From: Phycisphaerales bacterium UBA2402 | GTDB lineage: Bacteria; Planctomycetota; Phycisphaerae; Phycisphaerales; UBA1924 | NCBI GenBank assembly: GCA_002343715.1 | Contig: DDSA01000253.1 | Coordinates: forward strand, 24,390-61,906 | Reading direction: 5' to 3' | Length of the DNA: 37,517 nt | Notes under the pieces: generated by a model | Seen by the model: the letters and a program-made list of their open reading frames with translations, nothing else | What the model was told of the DNA's origin: nothing | Databases searched by the model: none | Program-made: the position numbers and the translations under genes | Shown: one piece after another, positions 25,982 to 33,224 of the stretch | Layout: every line of letters starts with the position of its first letter | Numbering within the stretch: position 1 is the first letter of the stretch

Positions 25982-26575
25982 TCACCGGCGACGGCGGCCG
26001 ATGGCCAAGCCGCCCAGGCCGAGCACCGCGAGGGCGCCGGGCGTCGGGGTGGTGAGTTCAAAGGCGTGGAAGAGCGCGCCGCCGTTGGCACCCCCGAAAG
26101 AGTTGCTGTTCGTGCCGACCGTCGGGGCAACGCCCGTCAAGAACCAGCGACCCGTGGAGTTGCCGGTTGCGACGATCTGCATGATGCCGTTCTGGGGAAT
26201 ATCAATCGGAGCTCCGAGAGTGATCGTCCAAATGAATGCCCCACCCTGCGGGAACTGCACGTTGAACGAGTTGATCAGGATGCCGGCCGTGCTGTAGAAC
26301 TCGAACCGGGCCGTCTCGAGGGCGTTGGTCACACCGCCGACGAAACGCATCTGAGTCAAGCCCTCAACGGGGTTCGCCATGGTGGACGAGTAGTCGTCAA
26401 AGCCAAGTGAGCCGCCGGCCGCAGGGAACGCGTTGTACGGACCAGGAATGCCGCTGTACACCACCGCGCGGTCCACGTATGAAGGAGCGCTCGAAAGCGG
26501 ATCGGCCCGCAGTTCGATGGTGGCCTGAGCCGCGCCGGCCAACGCGATCAACGCAAGAACGGAAACAGTCTTCAT
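25982..26575 (-). CDS. PEP-CTERM-like exported protein with PTPG sorting signal
   Basis: 197 residues. The signal peptide MKTVSVLALIALAGAAQA is followed by a beta-rich body (about 20-170) without recognised domain. The C-terminus has PTPGA, a short hydrophobic helix (LAVLGLGGLAI) and the basic tail GRRRR. This three-part ending is the PEP-CTERM layout, with PTPG in place of PEP as is common in Phycisphaerae; an exosortase is expected to process it in the membrane. No exosortase gene is in the window. AAGGAG lies 11 bases before the ATG; an ATG in another frame sits closer to that RBS. The gene has its own promoter and terminator and is monocistronic. Confidence 0.87.
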   Translation of the reverse strand: MKTVSVLALIALAGAAQATIELRADPLSSAPSYVDRAVVYSGIPGPYNAFPAAGGSLGFDDYSSTMANPVEGLTQMRFVGGVTNALETARFEFYSTAGILINSFNVQFPQGGAFIWTITLGAPIDIPQNGIMQIVATGNSTGRWFLTGVAPTVGTNSNSFGGANGGALFHAFELTTPTPGALAVLGLGGLAIGRRRR

Positions 26576-26873
26576 CTCTCATCTCTCCTTGTCGAACGCC
26601 CGACCTCGCGCGGAAACACGAGCGGGAACCGAACCATCGCCGCGGCGTGACATCACAAACCACACCCTTCCCGGTTTCGCCCGGGAGTCAAACAGCGATC
26701 AGACGGGCAAGGAGTCTTGTCTCTTCAATCCTCCGGCCCATCTCTATTGTGACTCTGAAACTCGTCTTTGTCAACAGAGATTGTAATGAACAGACGGTTA
26801 TCAGTTTAAAAAAAGCGTTACAGGCCACACGAACGAGAACGCCGACGACGATACTGAGTTATCGGACTAGTTT
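26576..26873. other. AT-rich intergenic region upstream of the PEP-CTERM-like gene
   Basis: 298 bases with no gene. It holds the minus-strand promoter at 26746-26774, an A/T tract near 26805-26817 that could act as an UP element, and a small palindrome GACTAG-TTT-CTAGTC (26865-26879) overlapping the stop codon of the thioredoxin gene. Confidence 0.55.
26746..26774 (-). promoter_or_regulatory. Sigma-70-like promoter of the PEP-CTERM-like gene
   Basis: On the minus strand TTGACA (26774-26769), a 17-base spacer and CACAAT (26751-26746): a perfect -35 and four of six matches at -10. The distance to the ATG implies a leader of about 160 bases. Confidence 0.55.
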
Positions 26874-27461
26874 CTAGTCGCCATGCGTATGCCTAAGCCG
26901 CGGACTAAGTCTCAAAATTAAATGTACTCTTTCAAACTCATCGAGCCAGTCCGAAAGTGTCGCGGCGAGTTCGTCGGATGGAAGTTCAGCACCCGGTACC
27001 GGACAAAACTCCCCGAGCGACTTGTCGGCTTTGGCACGAAGCCGAGATAGTGTTTTATCACCGAGGAGTGAGACAAAGTAATAATCCTCGGACAAGAAGA
27101 TGGCGGTGGGCACCCGTGTGCCCCCGCAGATCCGGATTTGATCTGCCAGGTCCGGAGCCTTGTCGCGGTCGATGAAGCGCAGGTCAACTCCCCGGCCATC
27201 GGACTGGATCGGTCCCGCCTCCGCGATCCGCGCGAGCATCGGGCACTGATGAGCACAGTCGCCGCACCAGAGGCCGGAAGACACCAGCACATTCACCCGA
27301 CGGGTAAAGCCGCGTACCAGCGAGGACTGGCTCGCCGTGAGCGAGGCACGGGCGTGGATTCGCCCCCACTGATCTCGCTGGTCCGGGGTGCCGGTGGCGA
27401 CATACTGCTCGTACGGGACCGCCGCGGCGAATGAGGAACTGAGCAACTCGGGAGAGAGCAT
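26874..27461 (-). CDS. Thioredoxin-fold protein with WCGDC active site
   Basis: 195 residues. A helical N-terminal part (about 1-55, MLSPELLSSSFAAAVPYEQYV) precedes the thioredoxin fold. The redox site is Trp65-Cys66-Gly-Asp-Cys69, followed by AHQCPML. The cis-Pro is probably in GTRVPTAIF (about 113-121). There is no signal peptide, so it is cytoplasmic. WCGDC thioredoxins with this N-terminal helical part form a family widespread in Bacteroidetes, Firmicutes and Planctomycetes; the partner is unknown. It is the last gene of the TPR-YggX/lptB operon, 24 bases after lptB, with AAAGG about nine bases before its ATG. The stop codon lies within a small palindrome. Confidence 0.87.
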   Translation of the reverse strand: MLSPELLSSSFAAAVPYEQYVATGTPDQRDQWGRIHARASLTASQSSLVRGFTRRVNVLVSSGLWCGDCAHQCPMLARIAEAGPIQSDGRGVDLRFIDRDKAPDLADQIRICGGTRVPTAIFLSEDYYFVSLLGDKTLSRLRAKADKSLGEFCPVPGAELPSDELAATLSDWLDEFERVHLILRLSPRLRHTHGD

Positions 27462-27485
27462 GTGAGGGGGCCTTTCGTTCAGACT

Positions 27486-28286
27486 TCAGGCATGGTCCGC
27501 GCCGGCGGATGGCGCGGCGTGATCGAACTCGTCGCCCCTGAAGAGATTGCCGAGATATGCACGCTTCACCTGGGGATCGTTGATGAGGGCGCGGGGCGTG
27601 TCCTCGGCGAGTTTGCGACCTTCAACAATGATGGCAGCACGGTCGCAGACGCGGAGAGTCTGCTGCACATTGTGATCCGTGATCAGAAACGCGATCCCCC
27701 GATCCGCGAGCCGTCGAACCTCGCTCTGAAGGTCCTCGACGGCGATGGGATCAACGCCTGAAAACGGCTCATCGAGGAGGATGAGCCGCGGGTTGGTGAC
27801 CAGGGCGCGGGCGATTTCAAGTTTGCGCCTTTCACCGCCGGAGCAGGTGCGGGCGGGGTGACGGGCCTTATGGGCCAGGCCGAACTGATCGAGCAGTTCG
27901 GTCGCACGGATGCGACGCTCGGCACGGCTCAATCCGAGCGTTTCGAGGATCACGAGCAGGTTCTGCTCACACGTCAGCCGGCCGAAAACACTCGGCTCCT
28001 GTGATAAGTAGCCCATGCCAAGCCTTGCCCTCCGGTACATAGGCAGTGCGCTGACATCCGTTCCATCAAAGTGAACTCGGCTTGCGGCCCCGGGGTCGGG
28101 GTCGATCATGCCGATGGTCATGCGAAAACTGGTGGTTTTGCCCGCCCCGTTGCGGCCCAGCAGCCCCATGACCTCGGCCCGCTCCACGTGAAAACTGACA
28201 TCCCGAACGACGGTGCGCCCGCCGAACGACTTTCGCAGATTGACGGCTTGAAGCAATGGCATGGTGACGCGTGCGGGAGATTCCAT
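27486..28286 (-). CDS. lptB: LPS export ABC transporter ATPase LptB
   Basis: 266-residue ABC ATPase that powers LPS extraction from the inner membrane with LptFG. Walker A is GRNGAGKTT (44-52), followed by SFRMTIGMIDPD, the LptB-specific stretch. The Q-loop is in YLSQEPSVF, the ABC signature CSGGERRKLEIARAL (148-162), Walker B LILLDEPFSGVDPIAV (168-183), and the H-loop ITDHNVQQTL. Length is slightly above E. coli LptB (241 aa). The start codon overlaps the stop of the upstream TPR-YggX gene (TGATG); MPLLQ eight codons later is an alternative start. No lptA, lptC or lptFG is nearby. Confidence 0.93.
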   Translation of the reverse strand: MESPARVTMPLLQAVNLRKSFGGRTVVRDVSFHVERAEVMGLLGRNGAGKTTSFRMTIGMIDPDPGAASRVHFDGTDVSALPMYRRARLGMGYLSQEPSVFGRLTCEQNLLVILETLGLSRAERRIRATELLDQFGLAHKARHPARTCSGGERRKLEIARALVTNPRLILLDEPFSGVDPIAVEDLQSEVRRLADRGIAFLITDHNVQQTLRVCDRAAIIVEGRKLAEDTPRALINDPQVKRAYLGNLFRGDEFDHAAPSAGADHA

Positions 28287-28900
28287 CAGGCCGCGACACT
28301 TTCGTCGATGCCCAGGTACTCTCTCATGTGCCTGTCGTAGGTAGCGCTGTCCTCCTCGCGTGAAAGATCCAATCGGAGTTCATTGATGACCTTGGTGCCC
28401 TGCTTGATCCAGTCCATCCACGTCTCTTGAGAGATGTTGGCCGCGATCCATTCTCCGACAGGGCCGCGGAACGGGGGTCTGACCATCTTTGTACCAGGCC
28501 TGCCCGTCCGCCCGCAGACAAATCCGTCGGAAACCGCGGCGGGGGTCTTTGTTTCTTCCTCCAACTGCGGCACCGGCGCTCCGAGCGAGGCGAGAAGTTC
28601 CCCCATCGCTTTGCGGGGAAGAAAGTCGCCCCGGCCAGCCGCGGAATGAAAGCCGCGGGTCAACGTGACGATGGCACCGGCGGTGTCTCCCGAGTCGATC
28701 AGCGCCTTGCCGGCGAGTTGGTACGCTTTCGACATCGCCGGGTTGATCTCGAAGCACCGTGTGTAAGCGCGGGCGGCATCGGCGTGCCTGCCCGCCTGGG
28801 CATAGGCCCCGCCGAGGCTGAACCACGCCATGTCGTTATGAGGATCGGCCTCCGGGCGGACCATGGTCTCGAACTGGGCGATACGCTGTTGAATGTCCAT
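28286..28900 (-). CDS. TPR protein fused to a YggX-like Fe(II)-trafficking domain
   Basis: 204 residues. Residues about 20-90 are two to three tetratricopeptide repeats (NDMAWFSLGGAYAQAGRHAD, then NPAMSKAYQLAGKALIDSGD). After a linker, residues about 126-198 resemble YggX: a Cys in GFVCGRTGRPG (Cys129), then ISQETWMDWIKQGTKVINE, HMREYLGID, close to the YggX pattern ISKEAWxxWxxxQTxLINE followed by a final MxxFL. YggX binds or carries Fe(II) and protects Fe-S proteins from oxidation. As in YggX, the single Cys is near the start of that domain. The gene is first in an operon with lptB and a WCGDC thioredoxin, so an iron/redox protective role is reasonable (inference). Cytoplasmic. Confidence 0.82.
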   Translation of the reverse strand: MDIQQRIAQFETMVRPEADPHNDMAWFSLGGAYAQAGRHADAARAYTRCFEINPAMSKAYQLAGKALIDSGDTAGAIVTLTRGFHSAAGRGDFLPRKAMGELLASLGAPVPQLEEETKTPAAVSDGFVCGRTGRPGTKMVRPPFRGPVGEWIAANISQETWMDWIKQGTKVINELRLDLSREEDSATYDRHMREYLGIDESVAA

Positions 28901-29025
28901 CTGGATCGAAGGGTAGGAGATCGCTCGCCGCGGAGGGCCGGATCAGATCGAGCCACTCGAACCCGGCGAGAAGGCTGTTTCTCTCCGAACCGCCCCCGTG
29001 CTCACCGCCCCGTACACTGGGTTGA

Positions 29026-30378
29026 ATGTCACTGCCAACGGAACAACTCAACCCGGCGGAAGCGGCGGAACGCCGCAAGGCGATCATCATCCGGGTGGTC
29101 CGAGCAGGGTTTCTCATCCTGATGGTCACATTCGCGCTGTTGGCTGCCCTTCAGCAGCAGCAGAGCGACAAGAAGGTATTCTCTCCGGATGTTCGGTGGT
29201 GGATGCCGGTGGGTGTATCGCTGGCCGTCGCCATGGTCATGTTCGCCGCGGCGGTGCTGATCGACTTCGCGACGCCGAAGAAAAAAATCTCGATGATCAC
29301 GGGCGTCATGCTGGGCATCATCGCGGGTGTGCTGGCGACCGCCGCCCTGGGGTTCGTCATCGATCTGCTCCTTGAGAGTTGGGTGCAGAACGCGCAGGCA
29401 CTCGACGTGCTCCGACCTGTGGTCATCTCCTTCAAGGTGCTGATCGGCCTCTCACTCTGCTACATCGGCGTCACAACGGTCCTTCAAACCCAGGACGATT
29501 TCCGCCTGGTGGTGCCGTATGTCGAGTTCGCCAAGCAGATCCGCGGCGTGAGGCCGATGCTTCTCGACACTACGATGCTCATCGACGGGCGACTGGTGGA
29601 CGTCGCCGCCACTGGGTTCCTGCAGGCCCCGATCGTCATCCCCCGATTCGTGATCAACGAGTTGCAGACTCTGGCGGACAGCCAGGATCCGTTGAAACGC
29701 GCCAAAGGCCGCCGCGGGTTGGAGTTTACCGCTCGCCTTCAGCGTACCGCTCGCCTCGATGTGACCATCGACGAGACTCCCGTGCCCGGCAAGGCGGTGG
29801 ACCAGATGCTGCTCGATCGGGCAAGAACCATGCCCGCGATCCTCGTGACGAGCGACGTCGCACTCGCGCAGGTAGCGAAAATTGAGAATATCAGCACCCT
29901 CAACATCAACGACCTCGCCAACGCGATGAAGACTTCCCTCGTGCCGGGCGAGTCGCTCCAGGTACGGCTGATCCGTCCGGGCGAACAACCCGGGCAAGCC
30001 GTGGGATATCTCCCCGACGGCACCATGGTCGTTACAGAAAACGGGGCATCCCGGCTCGGCCAGGCGGTGGACCTGACTGTCACGTCAAGTCTGCAAACCT
30101 CCGCCGGCAGACTTGTCTTTGCGAAGATCACGGAATCGCAAGCCCCTGCTGCCACAGCAACTGAATCATCGGTTGATCCGAAACTCACGAACGAATCAGC
30201 ACCGTTCGTTCCGGCACAGGACTTACCTCCCGAGGACGCAGACCGTGATAATGCCCCGACGGATATAGATCCCGTGCCTCGAGCTGATACTGGCGTGAAA
30301 TCGGCACGATCACCATTCCCCCCGCCCCAGGCCTTCCGACCAACTCGACCCGGAACGCCCCGGAACCCCCGCCGATGA
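29026..30378 (+). CDS. PIN/TRAM-domain membrane protein, YacL type
   Basis: 450 residues. Four hydrophobic segments lie at about 20-41, 58-80, 90-113 and 132-152. A PIN nuclease-like domain follows (about 178-300): LLDTTMLIDGRL with Asp181 and Asp187, NELQTLAD with Glu212, and LLDRARTMPAILVTSD with Asp264 and Asp277. A TRAM RNA-binding domain is at about 305-370 (GESLQVRLIRPGEQPGQAVG). The Pro/Asp-rich tail (375-450) is lineage-specific. Family architecture equals B. subtilis YacL; the acidic residues suggest an RNase held at the membrane, but the target RNA is unknown. It faces away from the TPR-YggX operon across 125 bases and is coupled to the next gene by ATGA. Confidence 0.9.
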   Translation: MSLPTEQLNPAEAAERRKAIIIRVVRAGFLILMVTFALLAALQQQQSDKKVFSPDVRWWMPVGVSLAVAMVMFAAAVLIDFATPKKKISMITGVMLGIIAGVLATAALGFVIDLLLESWVQNAQALDVLRPVVISFKVLIGLSLCYIGVTTVLQTQDDFRLVVPYVEFAKQIRGVRPMLLDTTMLIDGRLVDVAATGFLQAPIVIPRFVINELQTLADSQDPLKRAKGRRGLEFTARLQRTARLDVTIDETPVPGKAVDQMLLDRARTMPAILVTSDVALAQVAKIENISTLNINDLANAMKTSLVPGESLQVRLIRPGEQPGQAVGYLPDGTMVVTENGASRLGQAVDLTVTSSLQTSAGRLVFAKITESQAPAATATESSVDPKLTNESAPFVPAQDLPPEDADRDNAPTDIDPVPRADTGVKSARSPFPPPQAFRPTRPGTPRNPRR

Positions 30379-30974
30379 AACCCCAGCCACGCTCATGGGC
30401 TTTTTTCGCTTCCTTGTCACTGACGGCATGGTGTTCGTGGCACGCGGTGGGGTGCGCCAAGGGCGGCCCGACCAACTCGTTCGAGATCAACATCGGCGAG
30501 TATGAATGTGCGTTCGCGGCGGCCAAGGACTCGCTCCGAGACAGCCGTTTCATTCTCGACCGTGTGGATGCCGAGGCAGGCGTGCTGAGCACACGACCGA
30601 AGTCGAGCATGGGCTTGGCTTCACCCTGGGATCTGGAGCAATCCACAGTGCACGATGAGGCCGAAGACCTCCTCAATCAACAGAGACGAACGGTACGGGT
30701 GACTTTCGAGGGGGAGGGCGGCGGACCTCCCTCATCCGATGAAACCGTATCGGGAAGCGTCTGGGTCACTGTTCACCGCACACAAACCGCCGGGCTTCGT
30801 GCCCCGAGCAAGGCAGCCGGTCTGACGACATTGGCAATAGATCCGATGCGGACCTCAGGGGCCGTGTATGAGGTGCCTGTCCGACGCGACCCCGCGCTCG
30901 AACGGCGTATCGCGGGCGACATCAAAGACCGCGTCAAACGCCGGCCGGGCACTGCGGATGGATCAACCCGCTGA
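30375..30974 (+). CDS. Putative lipoprotein of unknown function
   Basis: 199 residues. The N-terminus is a signal peptide with lipobox AVG|C27. The body (about 35-190) is hydrophilic and mixed alpha/beta. EYECAFAAAKDSLRDSRFILD and EAGVLSTRP resemble small planctomycete lipoproteins that begin with a compact helix-strand module, but no named family was recognised. It contains the further Cys20 and Cys44. The start overlaps the PIN/TRAM gene by four bases, so it is translated with it; six bases separate its stop from that of the convergent coiled-coil gene. Confidence 0.75.
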   Translation: MKPQPRSWAFFASLSLTAWCSWHAVGCAKGGPTNSFEINIGEYECAFAAAKDSLRDSRFILDRVDAEAGVLSTRPKSSMGLASPWDLEQSTVHDEAEDLLNQQRRTVRVTFEGEGGGPPSSDETVSGSVWVTVHRTQTAGLRAPSKAAGLTTLAIDPMRTSGAVYEVPVRRDPALERRIAGDIKDRVKRRPGTADGSTR

Positions 30975-30980
30975 AACTCT

Positions 30981-32768
30981 CTACTTCTTGGGTTCGGGTT
31001 TCGCCGCGGGCTTGCTCGTGGCGTTCTCCTTGTTCACCTTCGCCTGCAGCGTGCCGAAATAGCGCTTGACAGCATCGTGGTACTCGCGGGGAATGGTATT
31101 GGATTCCATCGCCTCGGCGGCTTCCTGGGTGCCCGCAGCGACGACATCGGAGAACTCGGCGATGCTCTCACCCTTGATCTGCTCTCCGTAGACCAGTCGT
31201 GTGCCGATGATCGGGCCGCCCTGGGTCTGGGTGTTGGCCTTGACCTTTTCGAGTTGGAAGTCGGCCGCCTCCGGGGGCGGGGCCTGGCCACCCGCGCTCT
31301 GACCGGGTCCGCCGCTTCCGCTGCCTGTTTTGCCCGTTGACTCACCGGGCTTCCACCCGCCAGTCTTGCCATTGCCTTCGCACTGACCCGTGCCGTCACT
31401 GTCTCCGCCCAGGCACTTGCCAAGTTCGGCGAGTTGCTGCTTCGCGGCATCAAGCGCGGCATCGAGATTGGCCATGTCCTCCTGGAGCATCTCGGACTCC
31501 GAGAGTTCCTTTTCAAGATCATCCATGCCCTCCATGCCTTCCTGCTGGAGACCTTCCTGGGTCATCCCTTTGGCCATTTTGGACATGCTCTCGCCCATTT
31601 TCCCGCACTTTTCTCCCGCCTTGCAGGCCGCCTTGGCCATCTCGAGCAGTTGCTGCTTCTGCTCTTCGCTCAGGTTCTGGTTTTTCTCCAGCGCCTTCTG
31701 GATCGCCTCGGGGTTGGTGGCGGCCGCCTTGGCGAGTTCTTCTGCGGTTTTCTTGTCTAGGCCCGCCTTCTGCAACTGCTTGGCGAGATTTCCCTGATTC
31801 TCCGCGAGTTGCTTGAGTTGCTTGGCGAGATTCTCCATCTGCTCCTTCGCCTGCGCCTTGGCCTCGGGGCTGGTCTTGGAGTCCGCCATCTTCTCGGCCA
31901 GTTGCCTGAGTTGGTCCTGCGCTTTGTTGAAGTCACCCCGTGAAAGCGCGCGTGAGAGTTCATTGAGCGGGCCATCGCCGGGCTGCTTGAGTTGGCGCAT
32001 GGCCTCTTTCATCGCGTCGAGTTGGTCCGCCTTCTCGCCCTCTTTTTGCGCCTCGAGTTTCTCCGTCAGATCCGTGAGACGTTTCACAGCTTCGCGACGC
32101 ATGGCATCGGGATCGAGTTCATCGGGCTTCTTGTCCTTGCCCTCGGGGTCTTCGGGGGACTGATCAAGAAACTCCACCTTGGCCTTCTCAAGAGCCTTTC
32201 TGAGTTCCTCTTTCTTGGAATCAAGATCGGTCTTGACCTCGACGATGGCCCGCTGCTTTTCTTCCTTCGCGACCTTGTCGGCCTGGTATTTGAAGATGTC
32301 GAACTCGGGCAGGAACTGCCACACCAGGCCGAAGGCGATGGCCATCGCCACGGGAACAGGCCAGAAACGGGGGGACTCGATGGGAAGAGCGTCCCCCACT
32401 TTCACGCCGCGCGCTTTTTCACCAGCGGTCTCGATGACTGCTTTCGCCCATGGATCTTCCGATCGTTGCATGTAAAGAGCCGTGCTCAGTGTCTCGCGCA
32501 GACCGGCTCTTTCGTCCAGTACCTTCGCCACCGAGAGTGCGCGGCGGCGCGCAAGGATACTCCACACCAGAGTCACCAATGCGATGCCCGCGGCAGTGCC
32601 GTAAAAGATCGTTCGCCAGGGGAATCCATACCCGAAGACCCGCTCCACGACACGGACAGCGAGCACCGCGACGAGCGCAGCGGCCAGCACGTAGGTGAGT
32701 GTTCTCAGTGAATCTGTGATCCACAAACGGCGAGAAGCCTGAGCGAGGATGCGGCGTATGTCGTTCAT
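30981..32768 (-). CDS. Large coiled-coil membrane protein, DUF4175-like
   Basis: 595 residues. Three membrane segments (about 23-42, 52-73 and 136-153) enclose a short cytoplasmic helix bundle (DERAGLRETLSTALYMQ). From 160 to about 455 follows a long charged coiled coil with heptad-like Lys/Glu/Gln/Leu repeats (for example AKQLKQLAENQGNLAKQLQK). A Gly/Ser/Pro-rich, Cys-containing linker (about 455-505) precedes a C-terminal domain ending IPREYHDAVKRYFGTLQ. The final motif is typical of planctomycete proteins usually next to MoxR ATPase and vWA (BatA-like) genes; those partners are absent here. Function unknown, perhaps envelope scaffolding or mechanical sensing. Low-complexity composition may cause spurious database matches. 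Confidence 0.82.
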   Translation of the reverse strand: MNDIRRILAQASRRLWITDSLRTLTYVLAAALVAVLAVRVVERVFGYGFPWRTIFYGTAAGIALVTLVWSILARRRALSVAKVLDERAGLRETLSTALYMQRSEDPWAKAVIETAGEKARGVKVGDALPIESPRFWPVPVAMAIAFGLVWQFLPEFDIFKYQADKVAKEEKQRAIVEVKTDLDSKKEELRKALEKAKVEFLDQSPEDPEGKDKKPDELDPDAMRREAVKRLTDLTEKLEAQKEGEKADQLDAMKEAMRQLKQPGDGPLNELSRALSRGDFNKAQDQLRQLAEKMADSKTSPEAKAQAKEQMENLAKQLKQLAENQGNLAKQLQKAGLDKKTAEELAKAAATNPEAIQKALEKNQNLSEEQKQQLLEMAKAACKAGEKCGKMGESMSKMAKGMTQEGLQQEGMEGMDDLEKELSESEMLQEDMANLDAALDAAKQQLAELGKCLGGDSDGTGQCEGNGKTGGWKPGESTGKTGSGSGGPGQSAGGQAPPPEAADFQLEKVKANTQTQGGPIIGTRLVYGEQIKGESIAEFSDVVAAGTQEAAEAMESNTIPREYHDAVKRYFGTLQAKVNKENATSKPAAKPEPKK

Positions 32769-33224
32769 GTGTTGCTGCCAAGACTGTTGTATAACCGTAC
32801 TTATAGTTTATCGGGTGGCAAGGACGTCCGCAATGGAGGGCTCAGACTCAAACTTGCACAAGACGCCATGTAGTTCTCGTTTTGAGACTCCTTTCCTTTA
32901 ATTCCGTCCGGTTGTTCGTTCCCTTGCATTATGAGGTACGGTTTTGATCCTCACGGACGTCTCTTAACCCTCGTGTTCAAACTTGTGCATCTCTGCGGGG
33001 GAAGCCCAATGCACTAATAGTTTGTGTTTTGTTAAGTATTCGGGTCTTGCCTTCTATTTATATTGTCCTCGGATTATTTCTTCACAATCGACTGTTAGAT
33101 CGAACTGCGAAAGCGCGAACACCTCTGAGCAGTTCTGTCTGCGACGGTCACCGGGGTACTCATTCCGGGATGTTTCAAGGATCTCATCCGTAGTAGTGAA
33201 ATGAAGAAAATGTCAGGAGGCGGT
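32769..33224. other. 456-base AT-rich non-coding region with a repeated composite motif
   Basis: No credible gene; the 73-codon open frame at 32983-33204 has no RBS and random composition. Base use is clearly more AT-rich than the surroundings. GGACGTC followed by TCAAACTTG occurs twice, at 32822-32856 and 32955-32985, in the same order and with nearly the same spacing. AT-rich stretches near 33025-33075 may hold the promoter of the giant secreted protein, and 32790-32812 that of the coiled-coil gene. Confidence 0.5.
33215..33220 (+). promoter_or_regulatory. RBS selecting the start of the giant secreted protein
   Basis: AGGAGG four bases before the ATG at 33225. Two in-frame ATGs upstream (33201 and 33210) lack a comparable site, so 33225 is preferred; all three place the same signal peptide downstream. 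Confidence 0.65.

Noticed and set aside
32983..33204. 73-codon open frame in the AT-rich gap
   Set aside because: No RBS, Ser/Cys-rich random composition, and it lies among probable promoter sequence.
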